Source: Sporosarcina sp. ZBG7A (lineage in GTDB: Bacteria; Bacillota; Bacilli; Bacillales_A; Planococcaceae). From it: a stretch of DNA of 53,997 bases. Each line of letters starts with the position of its first letter. Within the stretch, counting starts at the first letter, position 1. Both the position numbers and the translations under genes were made by a program. The stretch lies in the NCBI RefSeq assembly GCF_000813425.1, contig NZ_JWIB01000023.1, forward strand, positions 1 through 53,997, given 5' to 3'. The notes under the pieces were generated by a model. That model made no database searches and was not told the DNA's origin. It saw nothing but the letters and a program-made list of their open reading frames with translations. Positions 27,440 to 38,654 of the stretch are shown piece after piece.

Positions 27440-28813
27440 TTATCGTTTAGAATTTAGTTTTGTTGCATATCCTTCTTTATTCTCCTGGCGAGCCCGTGCA
27501 ATTGCAAGTGAATCTTGTGGAACATCCTTAGTAACCGTTGAACCTGCAGCAACGTAAGAGCCTTTTCCTACTGTGACAGGTGCTACTAAATTCGAATTAC
27601 AGCCGATAAATGCTTCGTCTTCAATCGTCGTTTTAAACTTGTTTTTTCCATCGTAGTTAACCGTAATAGAGCCGCAACCAATATTAACAGCAGATCCAAC
27701 TTCCGCATCCCCGATATAACTTAGATGTGATACTTTACTTCCATGTCCAAATGAAGATTTCTTAATTTCAACGAAGTTTCCGACCTTCACGTGATCACCG
27801 AGATCTGTCTCTGGACGGATGTGGGCAAACGGTCCCACTGTTGTATCCGATCCGATTTTGCTCGACTTGACCACAGAAGAATGTATCGATGTCCGATTAC
27901 TGATTTCACTGTTCACAATGTGGCTATTCGGTCCAATGGTACACTCTTCACCAATTACACTCGGGCCTTCAATAATTGTTCCTGGTTGAATAACCGTATC
28001 TCGACCGATGATCGCATCTGCACTAATCACTGTTGTGTCAGGAGCAATTATTGTAACTCCATTCCGCATGTGCTTCTCTGCAATGCGATGGCGCATAACT
28101 GATTCGGCTTGCGCAAGTACGACACGATCATTGACACCAAGTGTTTCGCTGAAATCGTCTGAAACGTGAGCACCAATAAGTGCTCCTTCAGATTGAAGTA
28201 TGCCCATTACGTCCGGTAAGTAGTATTCACCTTGCGCATTGTCATTCTTCACTTTCTTGAGTGCTTCAAAAAGAGCGCGGTTATCAAAACAATACGTCCC
28301 GGTATTGATCTCAGTGACTGCTTGTTCTTCAGGTGTTGCATCCTTTTGCTCCACATTGCGAAGGACTTGTCCCTGGTCGCCCCGGATGATTCGGCCGTAT
28401 CCAGTAGGGTTATCTGCAATCGCAGTAAGAATAGTCGCTTTCGCACCAAGTTCTTTGTGTTTACTCACAAGTGCCTCCATTGTTTCAGAACGGATTAGCG
28501 GTGTATCTCCACAAATAACGAGTGTAGTTCCTTCCAAGTCACCTAATAGGTTTTCTGCTTGCTGAACTGCATGTGCCGTCCCAAGCTGCTCAGCTTGAAG
28601 GACATATTCACTTTTTTGACCTAGCGTCTCTTCAACGAGTTCCGCGCCATGGCCAACGACAGTTACTACTCGGTCTGCCCCTATACCTTTTACGTGATCA
28701 ATCACGTGTTCAACCATAGGTTTACCGCAAACGGGGTGAAGCACTTTATATAAATTGGACTTCATGCGTGTGCCTTGACCAGCCGCCAAAACAATTGCAT
28801 ATGTATGTGTCAT
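27440..28813 (-). CDS. glmU: Bifunctional GlmU: glucosamine-1-phosphate acetyltransferase and UDP-GlcNAc pyrophosphorylase
   Basis: Last two steps to UDP-GlcNAc for peptidoglycan and teichoic acids. The N-terminal uridyltransferase domain opens with [20 protein letters not shown] (about 8-27). The C-terminal left-handed beta-helix (about 255-450) shows hexapeptide repeats and the acetyltransferase residues in [21 protein letters not shown]. 457 residues from ATG 28813, with GGAGG upstream. The in-frame extension to 28873 is not supported. Confidence 0.97.
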   Translation of the reverse strand: MTHTYAIVLAAGQGTRMKSNLYKVLHPVCGKPMVEHVIDHVKGIGADRVVTVVGHGAELVEETLGQKSEYVLQAEQLGTAHAVQQAENLLGDLEGTTLVICGDTPLIRSETMEALVSKHKELGAKATILTAIADNPTGYGRIIRGDQGQVLRNVEQKDATPEEQAVTEINTGTYCFDNRALFEALKKVKNDNAQGEYYLPDVMGILQSEGALIGAHVSDDFSETLGVNDRVVLAQAESVMRHRIAEKHMRNGVTIIAPDTTVISADAIIGRDTVIQPGTIIEGPSVIGEECTIGPNSHIVNSEISNRTSIHSSVVKSSKIGSDTTVGPFAHIRPETDLGDHVKVGNFVEIKKSSFGHGSKVSHLSYIGDAEVGSAVNIGCGSITVNYDGKNKFKTTIEDEAFIGCNSNLVAPVTVGKGSYVAAGSTVTKDVPQDSLAIARARQENKEGYATKLNSKR

Positions 28814-28950
28814 GAGTCGTCCTCCATCTATTTTTTCATATATGACTATAGCTGAGTGGGTTGGATTTTTCAACTATTCCTACTTGACAAGTTGAAGTCA
28901 ATATTCTATTATTAATATCTTTTTCTATTTAAAGTTAGTCAGAATCGCGT

Positions 28951-28984
28951 GGAAAGAGCCGCTGCGCAAAATGGCGGCGGCTCT
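28951..28984 (-). terminator. spoVG terminator
   Basis: Minus-strand GC-rich stem AGAGCCGC/GCGGCTCT (arms 28977-28984 and 28955-28962) with only TTT after it; weak U tract, so partial read-through into glmU is likely. Confidence 0.6.
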
Positions 28985-29010
28985 GTGACAATTCATCGAC
29001 AGTTTCTCTT

Positions 29011-29295
29011 TTAAACAGTTACTTCCTCTAAAGCTGGTTCTTTCTCATCTGCAAAATATGCATCTAAAACGGCATCTTGAATCTTTGTCCGCGATGCAGG
29101 ATTAATAGGGTGCGCTACATCCCTAAACTCTCCGTCCGGCGTTCGTTTGCTTGGCATTGCAACAAACAGACCGTCATTCCCTTCAATAATTCGTATATCA
29201 TGCACGACAAATTCTTCGTCAAATGTAATTGAAGCGATTGCGCGCATTCTCCCATTGGTCTCTATCTTACGTAAGCGAACATTAGTAACTTGCAT
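29011..29295 (-). CDS. spoVG: SpoVG, site-specific regulator/RNA-binding protein
   Basis: About 94 residues, the usual SpoVG size. The conserved [20 protein letters not shown] start and the [21 protein letters not shown] centre (about 52-72) are present. SpoVG affects septation in sporulation and binds nucleic acid. In-frame ATG or other codons up to 29340 exist; ATG 29295 matches the family start, though the clearest ribosome site (AAAGGGG) is 13 bases away. A sigma-H type promoter and an AT-rich palindrome lie upstream. Confidence 0.95.
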   Translation of the reverse strand: MQVTNVRLRKIETNGRMRAIASITFDEEFVVHDIRIIEGNDGLFVAMPSKRTPDGEFRDVAHPINPASRTKIQDAVLDAYFADEKEPALEEVTV

Positions 29296-29336
29296 ACTCG
29301 TTCCCATTCCCCTTTCGTGAAAACTGTATGCTGTAA

Positions 29337-29366
29337 CCATTCTACAAATCTTTTAAAATCCCTTTT
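29337..29366 (-). promoter_or_regulatory. Sigma-H promoter of spoVG
   Basis: Minus strand AAAGGGATTT (about 29356-29365) and GTAGAATGG (29337-29345), matching the sigma-H pattern (RnAGGAwWW and RnnGAATw) and the layout of the B. subtilis spoVG promoter. Confidence 0.65.
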
Positions 29367-29369
29367 TGC

Positions 29370-29399
29370 AATTTTAAATTTTTCGGATAATTTAAAATT
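29370..29399. promoter_or_regulatory. AT-rich inverted repeat upstream of spoVG (AbrB-type site)
   Basis: Perfect 11-bp inverted repeat AATTTTAAATT/AATTTAAAATT (29370-29380 and 29389-29399) directly upstream of the -35. AbrB represses spoVG in B. subtilis by binding AT-rich DNA at this place. Confidence 0.5.
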
Positions 29400-29411
29400 T
29401 CATTGAATCAC

Positions 29412-29440
29412 AAAAAAACGTCCCCTTAAAGGAACGTTTT
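29412..29440 (-). terminator. ridA terminator
   Basis: Minus-strand AAAACGTTCC TTTAA GGGGACGTTTT followed by TTT, 3 bases from the ridA stop. Confidence 0.85.
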
Positions 29441-29443
29441 CTA

Positions 29444-29821
29444 TTATTCTGCTGTAACTGCAACAACTTCAATTTCAACTTTTACATCTTTAGGAAGTCG
29501 CGCCACTTCTACTGTTGAACGCGCTGGCGTGTGATCTCCAAAATGCTTTGCATAGACTTCGTTAAGTGCGCCAAACTCATTCATGTCTTTAATGAAAACC
29601 GTAGCTTTGACCACTTGAGATAGAGATGAGTTCGCTTCTGCAAGCACTGCTTTCAAGTTTTCAAACACTTGGTTCGTTTGCTCTTCGATCGTCGTCCCTG
29701 CAATTTCCCCATCTGTTTGCAACGGAATTTGGCCAGACGTGTAAACCAAACCATTCACCTTCACTGCTTGTGCATAAGGTCCAATCGCTTTCGGTGCTTG
29801 ATCAGTAGCTACATAATTCAT
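29444..29821 (-). CDS. ridA: RidA family enamine/imine deaminase (YabJ)
   Basis: Hydrolyses reactive 2-aminoacrylate and related imines. The 125 residues contain the full family pattern: [26 protein letters not shown], the conserved Arg in [25 protein letters not shown]. The start overlaps the purR stop by four bases. In B. subtilis the gene (yabJ) is needed for purine repression by PurR and for poly-glutamate control. Confidence 0.96.
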   Translation of the reverse strand: MNYVATDQAPKAIGPYAQAVKVNGLVYTSGQIPLQTDGEIAGTTIEEQTNQVFENLKAVLAEANSSLSQVVKATVFIKDMNEFGALNEVYAKHFGDHTPARSTVEVARLPKDVKVEIEVVAVTAE

Positions 29822-30651
29822 CTTTCATCTCCACCTTCCAAAAAGTAGTTTCCCTCTTCCAGCTCAATTGTTCGATTTCTCTCATTCACCTTGCACAACT
29901 TCACGAGAGATCGGTAGTTTTCGACAAGGACCTCTTCTGAGTGTTCAGATTCAACGAGTACGGCAGCACCTGCCAGTTCACAGTCAAACTCTTCAACCAA
30001 GTGGCGCATACCGAGCATTGTACCTCCAGCTTTCATGAAATCATCCGTCAATAAGACTCGCTGTCCGCTTTTCATACTACGCTTTGACAACACCATTGTT
30101 TGGATTCTTCGGGTCGATCCGGAAACGTAATTAATACTAACTGTCGATCCTTCTGTCACTTTACTGTCTCTCCGCACAATCACAACAGGAACATTCAAAT
30201 GACGGGCAATCGCTTGGGCAATTGGGATACCCTTCGTTGCTACTGTCATAATAACGTCAATTTTGTGATTCGAGAAAGCTGAGGCAAACACTCGCCCTAC
30301 TTTGTCCATCAGCTGCGGATTCCCAAGTAAATCAGTCAAATATAAGTATCCTCCCGGCAATAACCGGTCAGAGTGACTCAATTCTTCGATCATTTGTGCG
30401 ATCACCTCTCGCACCGCTCGATCAGACATCAACGGAATATATTTCACCCCGCCAGCAGCTCCAGAAACTGTCAATAGCTTTCCGGTTCCACTTTCTTCAA
30501 ATGTCTCTTTGATAATCGTCAGGTCTTCACTAATTGATGACTTTGCGGCCTGAAAACGTTCTGAGAAAACCGTTAGCGGAATGAGTTGATGAGGGTTCTC
30601 CAACAGATGGCGTGTCATCTCAACGAGACGTTCACTCCTCTTCCATTTCAT
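29818..30651 (-). CDS. purR: Purine operon repressor PurR
   Basis: PRPP-responsive repressor of purine genes. An N-terminal winged helix (about 1-73, [21 protein letters not shown]) is followed by a phosphoribosyltransferase-fold effector domain with the PRPP motif [16 protein letters not shown] (about 198-213). 277 residues from ATG 30651 behind GGAG; an in-frame TTG is three codons upstream. A PurBox-like sequence lies just ahead of the gene, suggesting autoregulation. Confidence 0.96.
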   Translation of the reverse strand: MKWKRSERLVEMTRHLLENPHQLIPLTVFSERFQAAKSSISEDLTIIKETFEESGTGKLLTVSGAAGGVKYIPLMSDRAVREVIAQMIEELSHSDRLLPGGYLYLTDLLGNPQLMDKVGRVFASAFSNHKIDVIMTVATKGIPIAQAIARHLNVPVVIVRRDSKVTEGSTVSINYVSGSTRRIQTMVLSKRSMKSGQRVLLTDDFMKAGGTMLGMRHLVEEFDCELAGAAVLVESEHSEEVLVENYRSLVKLCKVNERNRTIELEEGNYFLEGGDER

Positions 30652-30666
30652 ATCCAACAACTCCTA

Positions 30667-30682
30667 AAACCCGAATATTATA
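30667..30682. promoter_or_regulatory. PurBox-like operator overlapping the purR -10
   Basis: Plus-strand AAACCCGAATATT (30667-30679) matches the PurR box AWWWCCGAACWWT at 11 of 13 positions and overlaps TATAAT of the minus strand (30677-30682). No good -35 is seen. Confidence 0.45.
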
Positions 30683-30709
30683 ACTTCAGACTACCACAAT
30701 CGTCCGTTT

Positions 30710-31579
30710 TCAAGCAAGGTTGATACGTTCCCCCATCATTCGAACTGCATAAACTTCGGGACAGAATCCTTTTAGTCCATTATAAATACGAGCGACCTGG
30801 GATTCATGTTGAACGAGTCCGAACACCGTAGGACCACTTCCACTCATCAGTACTGTGTCCGCTCCAAACTTCAACATTTGATCTTTTAGTACACTTACTT
30901 GGGGATGTAGACGCATCGTGACCGGCTCTAATGCATTGCCTACCTTCTTGCACATCGTTTGATAATCGGATGAAGCGAGTGCCTGCATCATGCCCGCAGT
31001 ATCAGGATGCTGAATACCTCGAATGTCCAGACCCCCATAAATATCTGCAGTCGATACTGAGATAGGAGGCTTTGCTAACACAACCCAGCAATTCGGTGGA
31101 ACGGGTAAGTGTTGAATTTGTTCACCGCGTCCGGAAGCAAGTGCTGTTCCGCCATACACACAAAACGGGATGTCCGAACCAATACTTGCACCGAGTACCG
31201 CTAACTCGTCCAATGAGAGTCCAAGATTCCACAATCTATTTAATCCTCTTAAGGTAGCAGCTGCATCGGAACTACCACCCGCTAAGCCTGCAGCAACCGG
31301 AATGTTTTTGTCGAGAGTGATTTCCACACCACTTCGGATATCAAATTTTTTCCTTAGAATGTCTGCTGCTTGCCACGCTAGATTGCGTTTATCATTCGGT
31401 ACAAACCGTTCCGAAGAACGGATTGTAATGCCTCGATCTAAAGGTTTTAACCAAATACGATCTGCTAGGTCCACTGTTGTCATTATCATTTCAACTTCAT
31501 GAAAACCGTCCGGACGTTTTTGTAGGACATCGAGCGTTAAATTTATTTTAGCTGGCGCTTTTTCAGATACCATACTCAT
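30710..31579 (-). CDS. ispE: 4-diphosphocytidyl-2-C-methyl-D-erythritol kinase
   Basis: GHMP kinase of the MEP isoprenoid pathway. The ATP loop [20 protein letters not shown] (about 96-115), the N-terminal [14 protein letters not shown] and the C-terminal [11 protein letters not shown] (about 252-262) are present. 289 residues from ATG 31579 (GGAGG at 7 bp). Order sspF-ispE-purR is conserved in Bacillus. Confidence 0.96.
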   Translation of the reverse strand: MSMVSEKAPAKINLTLDVLQKRPDGFHEVEMIMTTVDLADRIWLKPLDRGITIRSSERFVPNDKRNLAWQAADILRKKFDIRSGVEITLDKNIPVAAGLAGGSSDAAATLRGLNRLWNLGLSLDELAVLGASIGSDIPFCVYGGTALASGRGEQIQHLPVPPNCWVVLAKPPISVSTADIYGGLDIRGIQHPDTAGMMQALASSDYQTMCKKVGNALEPVTMRLHPQVSVLKDQMLKFGADTVLMSGSGPTVFGLVQHESQVARIYNGLKGFCPEVYAVRMMGERINLA

Positions 31580-31766
31580 CTGGCTGCCTCCATTCAAACT
31601 TCATTGCTCACTATTTTACCATAGGAGGGTTTAAAAGTGCCTAGATTCGATAAAAAAACAATGGTTGAATACAAAAAAAGAGCCGTGCAAGGCACACAGT
31701 GTGCATAGCAACAGCCCCTTTTGTCAGCCTTACGTTGGATTTGGGTCGTACAAGGTCCAATGAACA

Positions 31767-31952
31767 TTATTGTGGTCGATCTTTATCCGCCATACCTTGT
31801 CCTGCCATCTCAATTGCGCGCTTCACCATGTTGCCCGCATCTCGAGACTTGATGCCTCCCCAACCTTCACGTTGAACCACATCGTAAAATCCAAGTTCTT
31901 TTGCAATCTCTTCTTTAAGTTGCTCAGACATTACGCCGTTTCTTCTCGCCAT
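31767..31952 (-). CDS. sspF: Small acid-soluble spore protein, SspF type (alpha/beta family)
   Basis: A 61-residue DNA-binding spore protein. The family block [20 protein letters not shown] (about 14-33) and the ending [16 protein letters not shown] are recognisable; the GPR cleavage motif of major SASPs is not obvious, as in SspF. It starts behind AAGGAGG. A -10 like CATACTA precedes it, in line with late forespore expression. Located between veg and ispE as in B. subtilis. Confidence 0.92.
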   Translation of the reverse strand: MARRNGVMSEQLKEEIAKELGFYDVVQREGWGGIKSRDAGNMVKRAIEMAGQGMADKDRPQ

Positions 31953-31982
31953 TTAGGTTTCCTCCTTCTTGGCTGACAAGTG

Positions 31983-31989
31983 TAGTATG
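31983..31989 (-). promoter_or_regulatory. Possible sigma-G -10 of sspF
   Basis: Minus strand CATACTA is an exact sigma-G -10. The -35 would fall in the T run of the veg terminator and is a poor match (GTGTT). Confidence 0.4.
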
Positions 31990-32001
31990 AACATGAACCA
32001 C

Positions 32002-32041
32002 AAAAAAACACCTCCTACTTTCAAAGGAAAGTAGGAGGTGT
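32002..32041 (-). terminator. veg terminator
   Basis: Perfect 15-bp stem (32008-32022 with 32027-32041), four-base loop, seven T on the minus strand and T-rich on the plus strand. Confidence 0.95.
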
Positions 32042-32075
32042 TTTGTTTAAAAATAAATCAAAAATGATAAAAGTG

Positions 32076-32342
32076 CTATTTAATCTCAAACGCTGTGGTG
32101 TCTCCACCGTCCAGTATCGTTATTTCAACTGCTTCAGTTAAAATATCCGCATAGCTGTATGATACCCGTTCAAACGCATTTTCGTCCTGATCAAGTTCCA
32201 CTACAAATACCGCACGATACGTGTCACGAAGGATTCCAGCTCTTTCGATCGTTTTTTTACGACCGCCGTTTGCACGAAGGTGCAGACGTTTTCCTAAGTG
32301 AGCATCCAATGACTTTTTAATGTCCGCTAATGTTTTTGGCAC
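32076..32342 (-). CDS. veg: Veg protein
   Basis: An 88-residue small basic protein, conserved in Bacilli. It begins with GTG behind AGGTGG and contains [25 protein letters not shown] and the strand [33 protein letters not shown]. Veg in B. subtilis is very highly transcribed and stimulates biofilm genes through SinR. Two tandem near-consensus promoters precede it here too. The yabG gene normally next upstream is missing. Confidence 0.94.
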   Translation of the reverse strand: MPKTLADIKKSLDAHLGKRLHLRANGGRKKTIERAGILRDTYRAVFVVELDQDENAFERVSYSYADILTEAVEITILDGGDTTAFEIK

Positions 32343-32366
32343 GTCGCTTCCACCTCACTGTGTATT

Positions 32367-32395
32367 ATCATAACACAGTTAAAAAGTTCTGTCAA
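32367..32395 (-). promoter_or_regulatory. veg promoter P2 (proximal)
   Basis: Minus strand TTGACA (32390-32395), 17-bp spacer, TATGAT (32367-32372). Confidence 0.88.
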
Positions 32396-32407
32396 TTAAA
32401 ATTTAAA

Positions 32408-32436
32408 TTTTAACAGGTTGAAATCCTCTTTGTCAA
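32408..32436 (-). promoter_or_regulatory. veg promoter P1 (distal)
   Basis: Minus strand TTGACA (32431-32436), 17-bp spacer, TTAAAA (32408-32413), 41 bp upstream of P2. Confidence 0.7.
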
Positions 32437-32460
32437 TCCTTTTATAGCAATTTCTCACCT

Positions 32461-32467
32461 TTCGACA
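32461..32467 (-). promoter_or_regulatory. Spo0A-box-like heptamer upstream of veg
   Basis: Minus strand TGTCGAA, an exact 0A box, 24 bp upstream of the distal -35. A single heptamer can occur by chance. Confidence 0.3.
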
Positions 32468-32505
32468 TTCTTTTTTTCTTAAAATAGTCATAACTTCAGG
32501 ATGCC

Positions 32506-33950
<1,445 letters not shown>

Positions 33951-34029
33951 TGTATTCCTCTTTCCTGAAAATAAGTCTTCTTCAATTCTAACGGCTGTAC
34001 CCATTATTGTACAGAATACGTAAATACCA

Positions 34030-34070
34030 CAACAATCCGCATGGCTTGTTTCAAGCCATGCGGATTGTTG
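34030..34070. repeat. 19-bp perfect inverted repeat between the G5/3D gene and rnmV
   Basis: Arms 34030-34048 and 34052-34070 are perfectly complementary with a 3-base loop. There is no T run on either side, so it is not a standard terminator. It may slow transcription or protect the 3' end of the upstream mRNA. Confidence 0.8.
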
Positions 34071-34101
34071 GACCTACCTCTATAGAATGTGCGGCGTGCT
34101 A

Positions 34102-35334
34102 TTACTTTAATACTTTGATCTTTACTTGACGTCTACCGAACTTTTTGGCAACAGCGTCATTAGGTACGTGCAAATCGATACGATTGCCTTTTATAGCACC
34201 ACCTGTATCGCCAGCAATTGCGTAGCCGTAGCCCTCAACCCATACCTTTGAACCGAGTGGAATGACACTCGGATCGACTGCTATGACTTTCAAGTTCGGA
34301 TTGGCAGCTAAGTTAATGCCAGTAGCCGTAATCCCACTACATCCCGTGCAATGTGCTGTATAAGCAGTTGCGTTCATATACATCACTTTGCCGGACTCAC
34401 TTCCATTTCCACGTGAAACACTAGTCTTCACAGTAGAAGATTTCGGTGCTGCACTTGCAAGCGCAACTTTCGAACCTACAGAAACTACTTTAGTTTTTGG
34501 ATGTGCGACAACGTGCTCACGCATAAGCTTACGTGATACTTCTTTTCCGTTCTCTTTGACGATTTCGAATCTCTTTCTGACTTTACCATTTTCACCTTCT
34601 CGGACAACCTTTTCTCGTCCTTTCAGTAAACTATCGTCAGTACGTGTTTTCACGTCAAAATCCGTCGGCTCTTCCACTACATCGGTGACCTTTTCCACAC
34701 GAACAATTGAGACAACAGATTTCGGTAGCAGCATTTGCTCCTTATCACTTTCCAATCGATCCAACTCACTAAGTTGAATGTTCTCGTTCTTTAAAAAGTC
34801 AGCGACCGTAGTCGAAGTGGACCATACTTTTGTAGACTTCTCACCGTCTTTAAGTGTAACTTGGAAGGCTTTGTCAATCGATATTTCATCTGAATTACCA
34901 ACTCTACTCTCTAGGCTTGGTTCAACTGAATCATGATCTCCCAGTTCCACACCCGCTTCATTAAGGATGTCTTTTACTGTAGACTTGGTCGTCCAAATCG
35001 TCGTTGAGTCGTTATTCATATTTATTGCAACGGGTTTTGCCTGTTTCCAATCAATCGTCATTCCATCTTTGATGGATGTTGTTGCTGAGGGTGAAATTAC
35101 GTCGTGGGACCCAATCTCTATATCACGCTGTGCCAGTACATCTTTAACTGTTTTCGCGTGTGTTTTAAATTCTACTGTTTCGCCACCCGCTTCAAGCGTG
35201 ATGTTTTTCTTCGTGCCTTCGTAGAAAGCAAAAGAAAGAACAGTTATAAAAATCGCTAGTATCGCTATGCCAGCTGCGATTTTTTGTATCCTCAGTGATT
35301 GAAAGAATTGGTTTCCCATGGTACGTTTCGTCAT
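34102..35334 (-). CDS. yabE: G5 and 3D domain cell-wall protein (YabE-like)
   Basis: Predicted exported peptidoglycan-active protein of the Rpf/Sps-like group. An N-terminal anchor or signal (about residues 15-38), three DUF348 repeats (about 45-95, 100-150, 155-215), a G5 domain (about 215-285) and a C-terminal 3D domain (about 315-410) follow in order. The 3D aspartates are seen in VIAVDPSVIPLG, AGDTGGAIKG and RIDLHVP. 410 residues from ATG 35334; the upstream GTG (35358) overlaps the ribosome site. A perfect sigma-A promoter precedes it. Confidence 0.93.
   Translation of the reverse strand: MTKRTMGNQFFQSLRIQKIAAGIAILAIFITVLSFAFYEGTKKNITLEAGGETVEFKTHAKTVKDVLAQRDIEIGSHDVISPSATTSIKDGMTIDWKQAKPVAINMNNDSTTIWTTKSTVKDILNEAGVELGDHDSVEPSLESRVGNSDEISIDKAFQVTLKDGEKSTKVWSTSTTVADFLKNENIQLSELDRLESDKEQMLLPKSVVSIVRVEKVTDVVEEPTDFDVKTRTDDSLLKGREKVVREGENGKVRKRFEIVKENGKEVSRKLMREHVVAHPKTKVVSVGSKVALASAAPKSSTVKTSVSRGNGSESGKVMYMNATAYTAHCTGCSGITATGINLAANPNLKVIAVDPSVIPLGSKVWVEGYGYAIAGDTGGAIKGNRIDLHVPNDAVAKKFGRRQVKIKVLK
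34405..34420. promoter_or_regulatory. parS-like palindrome inside yabE
   Basis: Plus strand ATTTCCACGTGAAACA matches the ParB/Spo0J site TGTTNCACGTGAAACA at all but the first two positions. It lies in coding sequence, as many parS sites do. Confidence 0.45.
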
Positions 35335-35365
35335 GAAAAAAATCTCCTCCTTATTCACTCGGCTG

Positions 35366-35394
35366 ATTATATAGGCTCAATTTCACGCTGTCAA
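35366..35394 (-). promoter_or_regulatory. Consensus sigma-A promoter of yabE
   Basis: Minus strand TTGACA (35389-35394), 17-bp spacer, TATAAT (35366-35371): no mismatch to consensus. Confidence 0.92.
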
Positions 35395-35418
35395 CCGTTC
35401 TAACTTTCCCGCATAGGA

Positions 35419-35466
35419 ATGCCGGAAGTCACCTATCTTCAAAGAATGGGTGATTCTCCCGGCAAA
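35419..35466 (-). other. Imperfect hairpin between tatD and yabE
   Basis: On the minus strand GCCGGgAGaaTCACC and GGTGActTCCGGC pair around a 15-base loop. There is no T run afterwards. It may be a poor tatD terminator or a structured RNA relict. Confidence 0.45.
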
Positions 35467-35471
35467 TCAAG

Positions 35472-36239
35472 TCAGTTGATGGCAAATAATTTCATAGCAT
35501 TTTGAGTAGTAATTTGAGCTACCTCTTTGAGTGATATTCCTTTTAGTTCTGCGATTTGTTCTGCAACTAGTGCAACATATGCAGGTTCGTTTCTTTTACC
35601 ACGATGTGGATGGGGTGCGAGATACGGTGCGTCTGTTTCTACAAGCAAATACTCGAGAGGAATTTCAGTCGCAACTTGTTTCGGCATCTTGGCATTTTTG
35701 AATGTCACCGGGCCTCCGAGAGAAATCATAAAGTTCATATCTATGCATTGTTTAGCAGTTTCTACACTTCCACTAAAGCAGTGCATAATGCCACCCGTTG
35801 TTCCGGCTTCTTCTTCTTGCAAGATTTGTACGACATCCGCTGTTGCATCTCGATTATGAATGATAATCGGCAAATTCACTTTTTTAGCAAGTTGTATTTG
35901 CTTTCGAAACAGTTCTTGCTGAACCTCTTTCGGTGACTTATCCCAATGATAGTCGAGTCCAGTTTCTCCGATTCCAACAACTTTCGGATGTGCCGCTAAC
36001 TCTTCAATCCATTGTAAATCTTCTTCGGTACAATCGATTGCATCAACCGGATGCCAACCGACCACCGCGTATATAAAGCTATGTTTTTCTGTAAGCTCCA
36101 TTGCTCTGGTAATGGTGGGGCGGTCAAAACCGACAACAACCATTCGTTCAACACCTGCGTCAAGTGCGCGCTGAATAACTTGGTCTATGTCTTGTTCATA
36201 CTGGTTATCATTTAAATGGACATGCGTGTCTATTAACAT
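35472..36239 (-). CDS. tatD: TatD family metal-dependent deoxyribonuclease
   Basis: TIM-barrel amidohydrolase-fold nuclease. Metal ligands appear in order: DTHVHL (residues 4-9), GETGLDYHWD (about 90-99), HNRD, HCFSGS and ETDAPYLAPHPHRGKRNEP near 205. 255 residues from ATG 36239, the usual length; the extension to 36329 overlaps the metG terminator. Order metG-tatD-yabE-rnmV-rsmA is conserved. Its cellular role is not well settled. Confidence 0.94.
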   Translation of the reverse strand: MLIDTHVHLNDNQYEQDIDQVIQRALDAGVERMVVVGFDRPTITRAMELTEKHSFIYAVVGWHPVDAIDCTEEDLQWIEELAAHPKVVGIGETGLDYHWDKSPKEVQQELFRKQIQLAKKVNLPIIIHNRDATADVVQILQEEEAGTTGGIMHCFSGSVETAKQCIDMNFMISLGGPVTFKNAKMPKQVATEIPLEYLLVETDAPYLAPHPHRGKRNEPAYVALVAEQIAELKGISLKEVAQITTQNAMKLFAIN

Positions 36240-36320
36240 TTCTATCGCCTCACATAAGTTATAGTGTACTGTCCTGTCTTTACACAAACATCGCAGTTTC
36301 ATTACAAAACGGTTACAAAC

Positions 36321-36356
36321 AAAAGACAACAGCGGCTCTCCGAAGAAAGCCGCTGT
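36321..36356 (-). terminator. metG terminator
   Basis: Minus-strand 9-bp stem ACAGCGGCT/AGCCGCTGT (36329-36337 with 36348-36356) and a broken T run (TGTCTTTTG). Termination may be partial. Confidence 0.65.
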
Positions 36357-36362
36357 CCTATA

Positions 36363-38654
<2,292 letters not shown>

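Noticed and set aside
28700..28716. Another CACGTG as a parS candidate in glmU
   Set aside because: Flanks (TCAAT and TTCAA) do not match the ParB consensus.
31681..31720. sspF terminator
   Set aside because: A GCACA/TGTGC hairpin with a T run some distance away is present, but the arms next to the T run do not pair well enough to call.
35446..35465. Noc-binding site (ATTTCCCGGGAAAT-like)
   Set aside because: ATTCTCCCGGCAAAT needs an insertion and breaks the palindrome; it is an arm of the hairpin described.
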